Assembly: GCF_032854445.1 (NCBI RefSeq) | Contig: NC_088295.1 | Location: 45,493,385-45,557,384 of the forward strand | Direction: 5' to 3' | DNA: 64,000 nt | DNA from: Liolophura sinensis | Lineage: Eukaryota; Mollusca; Polyplacophora; Chitonida; Chitonidae | In this document: piece after piece, positions 50,311-62,094 of the stretch | How positions within the stretch are numbered: the stretch's first letter is position 1 | Layout: each line of letters starts with the position of its first letter | Notes under the pieces: generated by a model | Seen by the model: the letters and a program-made list of their open reading frames with translations, nothing else | What the model was told of the DNA's origin: nothing | Databases searched by the model: none | Position numbers and translations under genes: made by a program

Positions 50311-52243
50311 CATTTCATTTGCTTAAATGGCTCTAGCGACCATCACATTCAACACCAATTCACTTTGTCTCACCAATATATCCGTCTGTAGCAGGCCAGA
50401 GTCAATGCCGACATGACTATAATTTCTTTTCCACTTGAACACAGTACCAGACAAGACACCCTTCCCAGTGCGTCGCCATATATACTGTATAATACCGAGC
50501 CATGTTTGACTTATCCCTTTCACACTGAGCATCACGCTATAGAAATCGAATGCCAAGAGTGCCAAACTGGAAATGTTGACAGAGATGACCATACCCGTCC
50601 CGCAAGAACTGGCAGTTTTACTACGATGGGTACTGTAACTCTACTTGACTGTGACTGTTTGCCACTGACTGTGACGCCGTGCGCATTGCAAGCACTCTTA
50701 ATATATGGCATATATGAAGATGGTTATGTATAATGTTAAGGTTTCCGTCTTATACGCGATGATGACAGTAGGGTCAACATATTATTGAATGTTGTTTGGC
50801 CTATGCCTTTAGTTTGAGTCTCAAACGTGAAAACACCAGTGGTGCCAATTTGAAACTCTTGGACATGACCCGAGTCTGTAAGAAACCCGGGTGTCTAACG
50901 CTCTATCTACTCGATCTTCCATAGTCTGGAAAGATGGTACTTTGGCAGAGATTGAGCTTTGGTAAATTGCCTTGGGCAAGAAGTGCCAGACTGGACTAAC
51001 ACCTCATGTTTCTTACTCTTCATGAGGAAACCAAATCAGTGGGTGTGAGATGGGATTCATATACACAATTCTCCCTTACTGTGTAGTCATATACTTACAT
51101 ATTAACATAAATAGATCACACACTTCAGGAATAACCTGAGCACATATACTCTGACTCATACGCAAGCCTGATAGGTATACTAACATGTCGGAAAGGGCAT
51201 ATCATTTTCCTACTATGATATAAGCAGAATCACTGAAAGATTAAGCAAAAATACTTCACTTTTCGAAATAAACCACCCATTGAAACAAAATTATCTTTGG
51301 GTAATTGAATAGAATCAAAAATCAATGGCACAACTGCATTCAAGTATTAAGTTGTCCTCTGTTCATCAACACTTATTTGATCAATTTTGATTCTTCAACT
51401 GGTGTTTACATATCTCACTTTAATTATTATCTAAGACAATCAGTTAAAAATTTCCTCCAAAAAGTCAGTTCAAAATCAATCGGCGATCAACAGTTTTGTT
51501 GAAAGTAGACCGTAATACAGGAGTGACGAGTTTTCTCCCTTGTGTCAAAATTGATGGATGGAATGGTCCAGTTTGGATGGCGAGCTTTGACGGGCGCTAA
51601 CCCAATAATCATCTGGTCGTTTATTATGATAAATGCCTGGCAATACCGTTGTGTAGGACAGCAGACTCCAAGTCGCCCAAACAATCCCTTGACACCGAGA
51701 CTCGCTAGTCTTACGTTGCAGGTTTGGCGCTGGTCATCAGTCATTCGCCATGAGCTTCTTGACAGGCGACAAATAGGAGAGTTCAATCAAGGGCCGTTAA
51801 CTCTGACTGGAAACCTCCACGGACTATTCTTGTCGCTCGTGCTGCCTTCATGCTGTGTCCCGTGACCCTTGCTGACTTGTTACATAATGACCTTCGGTGC
51901 CATTGTCATTAGACTTGAGTCTCAACGCCGTCACAAGACACTCGTAAACATGACAGAGGCTGCCGGAGTTAAATTCACGCGAGAAAACTATAATCCAAGT
52001 TTCTATAAGCAATTCCCATCGCCATTCATTACCACGTTTGATGTACTTAAAATGCAATAAAGACTCGCTATGCCACAGAAAAAGGTACAGATAAAAAGTC
52101 TTCATACTGCTATTATATAATCAGTATGACTTTGGGATTTCTTGCCTAACTTTTGAAAGAAAGCATATCACTCAGGAGATCAATATTTTCACCTTTGTCC
52201 TAAACAGATGACGTGCGAAAGAATTTTCTTTTTTTGCGCTATG
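50311..52243 (+). other. Intergenic DNA
   Basis: No gene recognised. Open frames at 51487-51865 overlap on both strands without domains. Confidence 0.4.
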
Positions 52244-52373
52244 ATTTATTTTCTTTGATTGGTATTTTACGCCTTACTCAAGCATACTTCACTTATACAA
52301 CGGCCGCCAGCATTATGGTGGGAGACAACCGGGCAGAGCCCGATGGAAACCCACGATCGTCCGCAAGTTGCTG
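52244..52373 (-). mobile_element. SINE family 1, 5'-truncated
   Basis: T-rich tail, ttgattggtattttacgcct, cttatacaacggccgccagc, attatggtgggagacaac, ending at gtccgcaagttgctgg. No tRNA head. Confidence 0.85.
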
Positions 52374-53571
52374 GGTGTTAATATGAACCAAATGGCTTAA
52401 TGACAAGTCGTCCGTAGTAAGCTTATCTTCTCTCCTAAATGAAGATAACTTAAATATGCATCTGTTTATATAGCCGTATTTATTTCAATGATTCTTCAAG
52501 ATTTGTGGTAAAAAAATATGTATAGTTTTGTAAACGTGAGTTTAGACAATCTGAACCCAAAACGCGATAACCAATCGCAGCTTCTGTAACCTCATACGAG
52601 TTCTCACCGCAGATGCCATGGAAACGTAGTTAACAGGTCCCATGAGGTTTGCGATAAACTTGTGGAAAAGCTGCGGAAAATCACCTGCCCAGCGATAATC
52701 CAATGTACCAATATTTCTCTGCTCTTGAAGTATTGTCCATAACAACTGTCACTGTGGAGTTTTATATGAGTCAGTGACTAAGAGTGAAGAGATAAAACAA
52801 TTAGGTAAGCCGCGGGAAATGGCCCAGAGCTTCTCCACCAGCCCGACCGGTAACTTCGCTGGCGCCAGGACTGGGGATCAGGCAAAGAAAATCAGCAGAC
52901 CGAGGTACGATTGCCCACTATAGACCTGGTAATTGATAAACGACTAATGCTCGATCACCCTTCCCAATGGACGAGTGTATAAATGGCGATCAAAGACCCT
53001 GCCAAACGTGGGCTCGTCAGCAACTTCCCTTGATGGCTATACTTCTTGGTACCGTTCAGGGCCCTGCCGCGTTGGTGGCTCAGCTTCGGCATCGATTGAC
53101 GACTTGATGGATTGATGGATTAGGGCTTAACGTCTCATCGCTGGTATAGTGTATTGCCCTTAGGGGGCCAATATATCGATGTATTTATCACTTAACACCT
53201 TCATATGGAGGAATAGAGAAAGATAGGCTGAAATACTTTACTTTGACTCCAATAGCATATAAGCATTATTTCCACTTTTCTGAGACCAACACGATAAAGG
53301 CGCCAGGCCCATACTGTATAAGCATGTTTTTGTTTGATGTAGCCATTGATAACTGAGCACTTCCATCTCAGTTGACAGATGCAACAGTAGATTCGATAGA
53401 TCAAACGCTCGTCGATTTTCCAGAATCATTCGACTGGGAGTCATCCATATATTGGAGTGTGTCCACTCTTTTCGTTATAAACTTTCATTAAGCGCTGGAA
53501 TTTTCAATACCATATATACAGTATACTGTCACCTCTATAATTTCACACACAAAATGGTTATACTGCATGTG
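52374..53571 (+). other. Intergenic DNA
   Basis: 52540-53000 has a balanced composition that could be a conserved element. Around 53100-53170 there is a weak SINE-like stretch (gattgatggattagggctta). Confidence 0.4.
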
Positions 53572-53817
53572 ATTTATTTATTTATTTGATGTTTTATTAG
53601 TGTTTTATGCCGTGCTCAAGAATATTTCATATATACGATCGCGGCCAGTATTATAGTAGGAGGAAACCGAGCAGAGCCAGTGCAAACCCACAACCATCCT
53701 CAGGTTGCTGCAGACCATAAACCGCCAGAGAGGAATCCAACATGAGCTGGACTTGAACTCACAGTGACCATATTGGTGAGGGGCTCCTGGGTCATTCCGC
53801 CGCGCTCGCCTGCTAAT
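53572..53817 (-). mobile_element. SINE family 1, diverged nearly full-length copy
   Basis: TTTA tail, an extra ttttattag insertion in the 3' end, core and tRNA-proximal part through gggctcctgggtcattccgc. Accumulated changes suggest an old copy. Confidence 0.85.
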
Positions 53818-54211
53818 TCAGAGACTGAATCATTGATCAATTCCGGGGATTGCTCATCAGTACATGATACTGTGAATATCATATTAAGTCATATTTATGG
53901 ACAAGCATAAGATTCACCATTAACTCCAATCACAGGACAGTTATGGACTGTCGATTTTGTCCATTCCGTTCGTTCTCCGGTGTATATTGAACATCTAATA
54001 ATATACATATTCATGTAAATATAACAAATATGTACATGTATATTTCATGGCCTACACATTTACTATAAACAATGGACATCTTTATATTCTGGAAAATAAA
54101 ACTGTATGAAATTGAAAGAGTCTCCTTGATGGGCAGATCCAACCTTGCATATGTCATATCGTGCTACACATCTTGCGTTTCTTTATCTTCAAGATGTTAC
54201 CGTGTGTGTCA

Positions 54212-54350
54212 GATCTTATTTTGATTATTTGATTGTTTAGGGCTATAATCAAGAATTGTTCACTTATTCTATGTCGGTCAGTTTTATGGGTGGAGGAACT
54301 GGAGTGCAGGCGATAGTCAACCGACTTTTCACAGGTTAACTTACAGATGA
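54212..54350 (-). mobile_element. SINE-like fragment sharing a core with the 10415 element
   Basis: tttagggctataatcaagaa, ttgttcacttattc, gtcagttttatgggtggagg, then ccgacttttcacagg. The core is parallel to, but distinct from, family 1 and shares the ttatgggtggaggaa block with 10415-10640. Confidence 0.55.
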
Positions 54351-55794
54351 CGCATTTTTCAAAGTCAGGTAGTGTGTTAATCTTCTGAAAACCTGAATGG
54401 GACAAAGAAAATTTATGATTGAAATGGTGTGTTTGAATCAGTTTGAGTAACAGGTTTACGGCGGAGTAACAGGCTGGCAGGCAATTAAGCCTCGATTTTC
54501 TGGACCATGTAGCCTCACTTCGCAATGGGGAAATCCTTGGACTTTGGCCTCCAAAGCAGCGCTATCATCGCACAGAATACATTCTATCCGTTTTATGTCT
54601 TCACAGGAATCAGTGGAGGATGGAGTCAAAGTCAACTTGTCCCCTTGTGGGTTTGGGGAGATTTAGGGTCTGGTAGCTTTCATAACGCCGTTTAATCATA
54701 GAGGAGTCCCAGAACGCTAGCCGAACGCCCTGACCAGATCCACTGCCGGCATTCACAGTCACGGGCCGATGTCACACTCGTCCTACACAGCATTAGCAAA
54801 GACCAAACAGGAAAATCTAAGAGATTTCCGAAGAGAAGTGGAGGTCATATCACAGGAAACAGTGGACTGGTCAAACCGACTACAGAGCCACTGAGTCATC
54901 ATCTCTATATGGCTCGGCCTCCCCCTTCGATTAGCAAAATTGCCGTCCGAGATGTTAAGTATGCGCTATCGTCAATAGCTCTCTAACGTCGATCGCTATT
55001 CGGTCATTTGCTAGTCAAATTGCTGAGATTATGAAGAAATCAATAGAAAAGACAACGTCTCTGTGCCGTGATGTACACAGGTTTCTTCTGTGTGACATGG
55101 TCGACCATACATTTTCAGCGTGGCCTCCATTATCATGTATATATTGTAATCAGAAGTCATGCATTACAGACTTTATAGGCCTATGTAGGCACAGTGCAAA
55201 TAGGCCTTCCTCACTGAGTAGTTTTCAATGCGGCTTTAAGTCAGGTATTTTGTCAGGTTACCGGCGAAGGGCGGGGGATTAGTCAGGGTAATTTTCATTG
55301 GCAATACAGCTGACCACTGTCACGTATATTTCTTTAAGTAACAAAAAAAATCTTCAATGTAGCCTATATACGTTGTGTTAAACATCAATGAAATAAATAA
55401 ACATTTGTAGTAACATAATTTCACTGCTGACTTTGCGTTTCTTTTTCTCTTTTACTTTTCTTCTCAACTAAACATATTTATTAATATAAGCTGTTTTAAA
55501 AGTGGGAGGGTGTTTTATGATGGGTATAAACACGTATAAACGTATTAATGCATGATCACAAAACCGGGGAGCCTCTAATTCAAGAACTCAGATGTCGGCT
55601 TGATGATGTCACTAAAAGTATGCATGCGTCTGGAATAATAATAATAACAATAATGAGGTAAATTCCATGCAGTCTCGAAAAGCTTTTTGTCGACCAAACT
55701 ATCAAGGTACCTATAAAAACATGTTGAGACATAAGGTAAAAGACATGCTACACGTATCTACATGAGCCCTGGTGTATAAACACAGTATAAGAAT
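54351..55794 (+). other. Intergenic DNA
   Basis: Mostly unique. A short ATA-type simple repeat is near 55635-55655. No gene recognised. Confidence 0.4.
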
Positions 55795-55875
55795 TTTATT
55801 TATTTATTTGATTGGTATTTTAAGCCGTACTCAAGAATATTTCACTTATACGACGGCGGCCAGCATTGTAGTGGG
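55795..55875 (-). mobile_element. SINE family 1, strongly 5'-truncated
   Basis: TTTA tail, ttgattggtattttaagccg, and core to gccagcattgtagtggg, then unique sequence. Confidence 0.85.
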
Positions 55876-56460
55876 CATCATACGAACGTGGACTTGTTTC
55901 ATTGACATGTTTAACACTGTCCCCACCAGCGTTTGGCTAGGCCTACATCTAGAACAGTAAACTTATTCTCTCATTTACAATATCCCAAAATGTTTAAAAA
56001 GATGCAATTTTATTTTATTAAAGATTAAGGAATCTTCTGAACACAGTACAGAACGCAATTCACAGTTGAATGATCAAATCGAGCTTCAACATGCATGGTT
56101 TTATGCACTGTTGTAAGTATTTTCAGGTTCTTTTTCTGAAGTACGATAACGGATAATAATTTTATAGATTTATCTTTGTACTGCTATTACATGATTCTAT
56201 ACAGATCTCGTTTTTGTCCCGTTATTCCTATGAAACTTACAAATCACAGGGTTTCCACTTTCAGTATACATGTCCTCTTTTCCTACGCAATATGTAAAAT
56301 TTAAAACTGTTGTATATCAGGGGAGGTAATTCAACAACATTGACAAAACATGCTTTTATAAGGAGTTGTAGTTCTTGAATTTAATTACAAACATAATGGC
56401 AACACACACGCAGTTGTCGAAATGGATGCCGTGTAAGAACTAAACAAAATTTGTTTAATT

Positions 56461-56502
56461 CATTCATTTGATTGTTGTTTACGCCATATTCAAGCATTAT
56501 TA
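56461..56502 (-). mobile_element. Very short SINE family 1 remnant
   Basis: cattcatttgattgttgttt, acgccatattcaagcatta. Only the extreme 3' end is present. Confidence 0.55.
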
Positions 56503-56750
56503 GGCCTACAAGTTTGATAGAAAGTTACATATTTTTTCCGTCACTGATAGAAACAACTTGAACATTTTGGAAAGGGATTATTTATAATAGCAAATTTTGG
56601 GTGTGTTAGAAAAAAATAAACAAATATGCCGGAAAAAACTACGGAGGCACAGTTTGAAGACGGCCCACATTTACGGCATTTCACTGAAAACACCAAGCCT
56701 TTATTTCTTATAAACATAATTATATAAAATATAAGGCTAAAGAATGAATG

Positions 56751-56982
56751 CGGGGGCCTCCGTGGCTCAATCGGTTAGCGCGCGAGCCTCTCACCAATGC
56801 GGTCGCTGTGAGTTCAAGTCCAGCTCATGCTGGCTTCCTCTCCGGCCGAAAGTGGGAAGGTCTTCCAGCAACCTCCGGATGGTCGTGGGTTTCCCCCGGG
56901 CTGTGCCCGGTTTCCACCCACCACAATGCTGGCCGCCGTCGTATAAGTGAAATATTCTTGAGTACGGCGTAAAACACCAATC

Positions 56983-57012
<30 letters not shown>
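56751..57012 (+). mobile_element. tRNA-SINE family 1, full-length sense reference copy
   Basis: Best copy for defining the element. tRNA-like head with A-box tggctcaatcgg (56763-56774) and B-box gagttcaagtcc (56810-56821), conserved core about 56822-56985, then a long A tail to 57012. An 8-bp duplication aatgaatg lies at 56743-56750 and 57013-57020. Pol III promoter boxes look intact, so the copy may be transcribable; mobilisation would need a LINE partner in trans. Confidence 0.93.
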
Positions 57013-57013
<1 letters not shown>

Positions 57014-57106
57014 ATGAATGAATGGAATCAACATGATGGTTGGAAAAGAGTGTGCCCTTCATTACTGACTTAGTTGCGATGTTACGTATATAATTTTATT
57101 TCTTTT

Positions 57107-57650
57107 CATTCCTCCATCCATATAAGCAGCCAGATTTACGTATGATCATATAACACGTCATCCCCTCAACCATATGCGCTGCCGAATTTACGTACAATTG
57201 GGCCTATCTAGCACCTCATTCCCCCATGCATATAAACAGCAGAATTGATGGATGGTTATATAGCACCTCATCCCTCTATCCATATGTGAAGCCGAATTTA
57301 CGTATGATCATATAGCACACCATCCCCTCAACCACATGCGCTGCTGAATTTACGTACAATTGGGCCTATCTAGCACCTCATTCCCCCATGCATATAAACA
57401 GCAGAATTGATGGATGGTTATATAGCACCTCATTCCTCTATCCATATGTGCAACCGAATTTACGTATGATTATATAGGCACCTCACTCCTCAATCCATCA
57501 TCTTCATTTAATCAAGCTAGCGATGTCCAACATTATCGTACGAAGCCTATAGCGCAGTATCAACCTTGCTGGTAGGAAGATGGCCGTCTATATGTGCAGC
57601 CAAATTTATGTATAATTATAAAGCACTTCATTTTCCCATGCATACACTCA
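57107..57650 (+). repeat. Higher-order tandem repeat, 54-bp monomer, 162-bp trimer
   Basis: Seven monomers of about 54 bp (57107-57500) arranged as an A-B-C trimer repeated every 162 bases: tgggcctatctagcacctca recurs at 57199 and 57361. Monomers share (g)aatttacgtatgat and agcacctcat blocks. A diverged eighth monomer lies at about 57587-57650. Confidence 0.88.
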
Positions 57651-57751
57651 GAAAATGAATGTGTTATAATTTTAACAAAAAGTCTGTTGTGTAATTGATG
57701 CTATAGTGTAGGCCTAATGTGTTATTATTACCTAATGTTCTGTGATATTCA

Positions 57752-57870
57752 ATTGGTATAGCTTCCGCTTGGAAGTCGGTAGATCCAGGGTAAACCTTGG
57801 ATCGGGTCACACCTAAGATCGTAAAAGAGGAAGTTATAGCTTCCTCGCTTGGCGTTCAGCATTAAGGGGA
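57752..57870 (+). mobile_element. SINE family 2, 5' part only
   Basis: Starts ttggtatagcttccgcttgg, then gtcggtagatccagggtaaa (shared with 32682 onward), gggtcacacctaagatcgta, and gcttcctcgcttggcgttca, ending at gcattaagggg. The distal half is absent and the sequence runs straight into reverse transcriptase coding sequence. Confidence 0.7.
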
Positions 57871-59806
57871 TGGTATTAATCGAAAATGTTTGGATGGATT
57901 AAAGAGTTTCTAACCGGGCGTCTGATTAAGGTTCGGGTAGGCAGAATCTACTCATAGTTTGTCCCTGTCAAGAACGGGGTTCTCCAGGGCAGTGTACTAT
58001 CCCCCACGTTATTCAATGTCGCAATTAATGATTTGGAGAAGGCTATCTTGTCTAAACTGAAATGCTCGTTATTTGCAGATGATAAGGGCATGTGGTTCCT
58101 ATCCCGGAGCCTTAAATTATGTACTCGATATATACAACAGGGGTTAGATGATATTATAAAATGGAGTTTGTCTTGGGGCTTAAAATTTTCCTCAGCTAAG
58201 ACTGAAGCCGTTATTTTCACCCGTAGAGCTGCTAATGGCTCAGTAACTCCCCTGTCAAATTCTCTTTCCGTTGCCTGAGTGTTATCTTTGACCAGCGTCT
58301 TACTTGGGCAAACCATATTGAGTATGTCATTTCTAAGTGCCAGAAAGTTTCGAACCTGATGAGGAGTATTTCTAGGAAATCTTGGGGGACGGAAAGGCAT
58401 TGTCTGCTACTGTTAGCAGACACTGCTGCTGTTGTTGTAAAGGTTATGATTCTGCATGCAATACTCTTAAGATCCAGTGCGCGGCACTACGGGTGTGTAC
58501 AGGAGGTTTGCGATCCACATCACTTATAACTATGCAGGTCTTCTGTAATGAGTGGCCTTTGTATCTCCGGGGGTGCATGTGCACTTTATTTAGGTTACAG
58601 TCTGATGCACGTAACTCCGCATCTAGTGCAACCAAACCTTCCTATTATGATTGGTTATATGAAGGTAAAGATAATCATGCCTTGCCATTCCGCTTGAGGT
58701 CCAAAGAGATATCATCGTCTTTACGATGTAATGACTTAAACATTCAGCCCTCCTATATGCCTATACGCCATGGAAATTGTATTCTCCCTCTATTTCCACA
58801 GGCGTACATAGCAAAATTAAGAAAGCTGACGACCCCCCCACCCCACCCCCCACCCCCGCCCTGTCGCTGTGTATTAAAGATCATATTAAGTCTAACTGGT
58901 CTGAGAACTTACATGTATATACTGATACGTCTAAATCACTAGAAAGTAATTGTGTAGGTGCCTCATTTTGCGTCCCTGAAACGAAATATAACCGATCCTT
59001 CAGGCTATCCAACCTCGTTTTTTGTGTTTACTGCTGAACTCACTGCCATTATATGTGCCCTGAATTTTCTTCTCGAGTTAAAACCTGCCCAGATCGTTAT
59101 TATTTTTACTGACCCTTTGTCTTAGCTACAGGCGGTGTGTAACTACTTGTGGACAAAGTCTTCTCCAGTGGTGTATGAAATACGACACGTGTGTACTATG
59201 CTTAACTTTCAAGGGGTTGATATCTCACTTGACTGGGTACCAGCCCATACCGGTGTCCCTGGCAATGAATTGGCTGACACCTTAACAAAACAGGCTCTTT
59301 CTTTGCCATGTATCTCCCACACTATTCCCTTATCAATCCAAGAAGCGCTAAGCTACAGCAAACCCAAACTCGTTGATATTTTTCAGCAGGACTGGAATAA
59401 TCCAAACAAAGGTAGATTTTTCTACTTGGTCAATCCCTCGATTAGTATGAAATATTCCCTCAAACTTAATCATCGTGTAGATGAAAAACTTGTCTTCCGA
59501 ATTTCATCCTTGCACTTACCCCAAAATTTATATTTGTATCGCTTCGCTAACCATGACTCGGGTTTGTTCGAAGAGTGTCTTGCAGAAGACTCGATCCCCC
59601 ATCTACTACTGCATTGCGTTCGCCACCAGGACGCCCGTCGTCTTTTACACACTGGTCTTCGTAGGTTAGGAATCCGTCAGTTTACAGTGGAGACGAGTCT
59701 AAATCCAATGGACAACCACAACAAAATTGACGGCCAAAAGAAACTTTACAAAGAGTTCAAATCAATTTATTTTGCCAAAGCAAAAAACAGGATGAGTGAA
59801 GTTTAA
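57871..59806 (+). pseudogene. Non-LTR retrotransposon remnant: reverse transcriptase and RNase H (Jockey/I type)
   Basis: 5'-truncated ORF2 lacking the endonuclease. Frame 1 (from 57886) has palm motifs LQGSVLSPTLFN and FADD (58072-58083), with a TAG at 57955-57957 and a TGA at 58276-58278. The frame then shifts: VIFDQRLTW, next (from about 58440) the thumb/linker, then RNase H in two frames with YTDTS (D), FTAEL (E), FTDPL (D) and VPAHTGVPGNELAD (H, D), ending at 59806. A further TAG lies just after FTDPL. At least three frameshifts and three stops make it inactive. RNase H after RT points to the I/Jockey superfamily; the exact clade needs a tree. Confidence 0.92.
58880..59310 (+). pseudogene. 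RNase H domain of the retrotransposon remnant
   Basis: All acidic catalytic positions of the RNase H fold are still readable (D in YTDTS, E in FTAEL, D in FTDPL, D in ELAD), but they sit in two reading frames with an in-frame TAG after the third. The WVPAHTGVPGNELAD block is the typical His/Asp region. The cysteine-containing tail after it (HLLLHC) is also usual for these elements. Confidence 0.88.
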
Positions 59807-59993
59807 TATATTGAAAAGACCAATGACTTTAGACATTGAAAGTCTTGAGTAAGAAAGGACAAAGCACTCCTCAAATCATTTTACAAGTAAACAAACAGAA
59901 CAGGGGTAGAAAAATAGCCATTCCATCTTGGTTAACAATGGGCAGAGTATACAAAAAGTTGATTATTTTTAAAATCAGTCAATATCAAACCAA

Positions 59994-60625
59994 TCAATAT
60001 CGCGTATAGCCACCCCTTGCTTCAATGCATGCAAAAACTCTCGGACGCATAGAAAAATTCAGTCGTCTGATGAGATGACGTGGGATTCATTGCCATTCAT
60101 CTTGGAGAGCGAACGCCAGTTCTTGTCGGTTGGCTGCAAGGTGTGGCCCAAAGGTGTTCTATGGGGGACATATCTGGGGAACGTGCAGGCCACGGCAAGA
60201 CGTTGACGTCGTTGGCACTCAGGAAGTTCTGCACAGCTCGAGTTGTATGGGGCCTGGCGTTGTCATGCTGGAACAGGACACCACGTGGCTGCTGTTGAAG
60301 GAATGACAGGACAACAGGACGTAATCCACGTGACGTTGAGCTGTTAGATTCCCGTAGATGATGACCAGTGGTGTCCGTTCCTCTCCACAAATCCCACCCC
60401 ACACCATCACGCTGCCGCCACCAAACGGTATCACCTCGTGGACGCATGATGCAGCCGTTCATTCGCCTCTTCGACGGTAAACTCGCTGTCTGCCATCGGC
60501 TCGGAACAGGCAGAAGCGGCTTTCATCCGTGAAAACAACACGTTGCCAATCACGCTGCTGCCAACGGCTCCCATGGATACCATACCCAGGGCCCTCTCGC
60601 GTTGTTTTGGAGTCAATCGAGGCAT
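59994..60625 (-). pseudogene. Tc1-like transposase, internally deleted and frameshifted
   Basis: Minus strand. Starts MPRLTPKQRERALGM (ATG at 60625-60623), then jumps after about 22 residues to the catalytic domain, so most of the DNA-binding domain is deleted. The DDE residues are readable: D before ESRF-type sequence, D in HDNARPH, E in SPIEHLW. The readable pieces lie in different frames, with a TGA at 60087-60089 before the usual C-terminal IEARGGYTRY. About 630 bp remain of an expected roughly 1 kb. I could not identify terminal inverted repeats. Confidence 0.9.
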
Positions 60626-61007
60626 TACTTTGGTGGTTCTACCAACTGTGCTATCCGGGCCGGTCAACAACTTTCTTCGTTGTCTCAAAACAAATTCGTG
60701 TGGACGTATATGACGCTTGTCGCACATGGGAATATGCTTCGTACAATGTTTTCCTACAATAATTTGGTATTAATTTGCTGAAAAGGCTGGTTAAATTTAA
60801 CTCAAGAAGTTTCTTTTGGCCGTCAGTTTATTCCAAACCGTGGCAAATTTTCTTACCCGTTGCCATAGGTTTTAACCTGATTTAACCAGGTTTAACCTCG
60901 CACTGAAAAGCAGGCATTGGCGTAAATCGTCCAATTAGAGCGGGTACACACCATTACAAATATACCCCTCCCCCGGGAGCAGTCATTTCCATTGCCAATA
61001 GGAAGTA
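60626..61007 (+). other. Flank of the Tc1-like remnant
   Basis: Probably includes the 5' non-coding end of the transposon. No convincing terminal inverted repeat matches the other side. No gene recognised. Confidence 0.35.
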
Positions 61008-61258
61008 CTATTTATCTATATCGCTATTTTATGTATCGATATTGATAAATGATTTAACATTTATCTATAAATGCTAACGATAAATCATTGCAATTTATCG
61101 ATATCGCTAATTCATTCATTGATAATGATCATTCATTTATTGATATCGATAAATGAATTAGCGATATACATTTATATATATTTAGCGATTAATATTTATC
61201 AATATTGATGAATCATTTATTGATATCGTTTATCGATCATTTATCGATATCATTGCAC
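61008..61258 (+). repeat. AT-rich palindromic tract of GATAAATGA-type words
   Basis: Repeats of tatcgat and ataaatga in both orientations. A perfect 15-base inverted repeat, atatcgctaattcat (61101-61115) and atgaattagcgatat (61153-61167), brackets an imperfect palindrome. Could form a hairpin or cruciform. Confidence 0.8.
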
Positions 61259-61270
61259 TCAATTCTGTGT

Positions 61271-61467
61271 TCATTTACTTATTTACCTGGTGTTTTATTT
61301 GGTGTTTAACGCCGGGTCATAGTCAAGAATACTCACTTATACGTCAGCGACCAGCATTATGGTGGGAGGAAACCGCAGAGCCCAATGGAAAACCATGACC
61401 ATACGCGAGTTTCTGGAAGACATTCCCACGTAAGGCCGCAGGGGAAGCCAACATGAATGGGACTTGC
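61271..61467 (-). mobile_element. SINE family 1, diverged partial copy
   Basis: ggtgtttaacgccgggtcat, cttatacgtcagcgaccagc, attatggtgggaggaaacc, cgcaggggaagccaacatga. The outer tRNA head is missing. Confidence 0.82.
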
Positions 61468-62094
61468 TGTATGGGAATATACTTGAGACTGATGGAAATT
61501 GTTTGTATGTGATTGTGTGATTAAAGTCCTATCGGATATGAAAATGATATTTCGCCCTTTCATATTCACTTAACAAGGGATCACCACAACATTGGAGCGA
61601 GCCAACACAACACCACTTTGCAACAGTGGATCATTTCTATCGGCTATTAAACTATCAGCAGTAAATCAACGCAATAGCGCCGGTATCTGAAAACATTGAT
61701 TTCCTTTCACTCGTTTATTTATTTATTTATTTGATAGGTGTTTTCACTGGTTTACATTCGCGTTTTTTTACATAGAGCACCTAGCAGTCTCAGGTTCAAA
61801 TCCAGTTTATCCCTGTTCATTCTTACCATCCATATTATGCTTTATTCTTCTGTCCCCAATTATCATAAACTCTATATGCACAAGATTGGTAACACTTCAA
61901 AAGCGTGGACCCCGTGCACAATTTTAATTTCACTGGGGTTTAACTGGGTAATCAACAATAACTATACTTAACGACAGGGGAATGGTTTATGGAGAAAGCA
62001 CCAGCATTCGCCATGTACGTCTGAAAATGTATTTATAAATGTTCCATTATATGCAACCAGTTCAGACATTTGGTTTTTTATGCAAACATTTCAG
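61468..62094 (+). other. Intergenic DNA before the EF-hand pseudogene
   Basis: Mostly unique, with a tiny SINE tail remnant at 61712-61746. I searched here for the missing N-terminal exon of the EF-hand gene and did not find one that I trust. Confidence 0.4.
61712..61746 (-). mobile_element. Very short SINE tail remnant
   Basis: A TTTA-repeat tail followed by ttgataggtgttttcac, resembling the last bases of SINE family 1. Too short to be certain. Confidence 0.4.

Noticed and set aside
53090-53170. Possible additional SINE (gattgatggattagggctta)
   Set aside because: Only one short block resembles SINE ends; not enough to call.
56751-56822. Possible genuine tRNA gene
   Set aside because: The A- and B-boxes belong to the head of a SINE; it continues directly into the SINE core with no proper acceptor stem closure.
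57107-57650. CRISPR-like repeat array
   Set aside because: Units are contiguous tandem monomers without unique spacers, in a eukaryotic genome.
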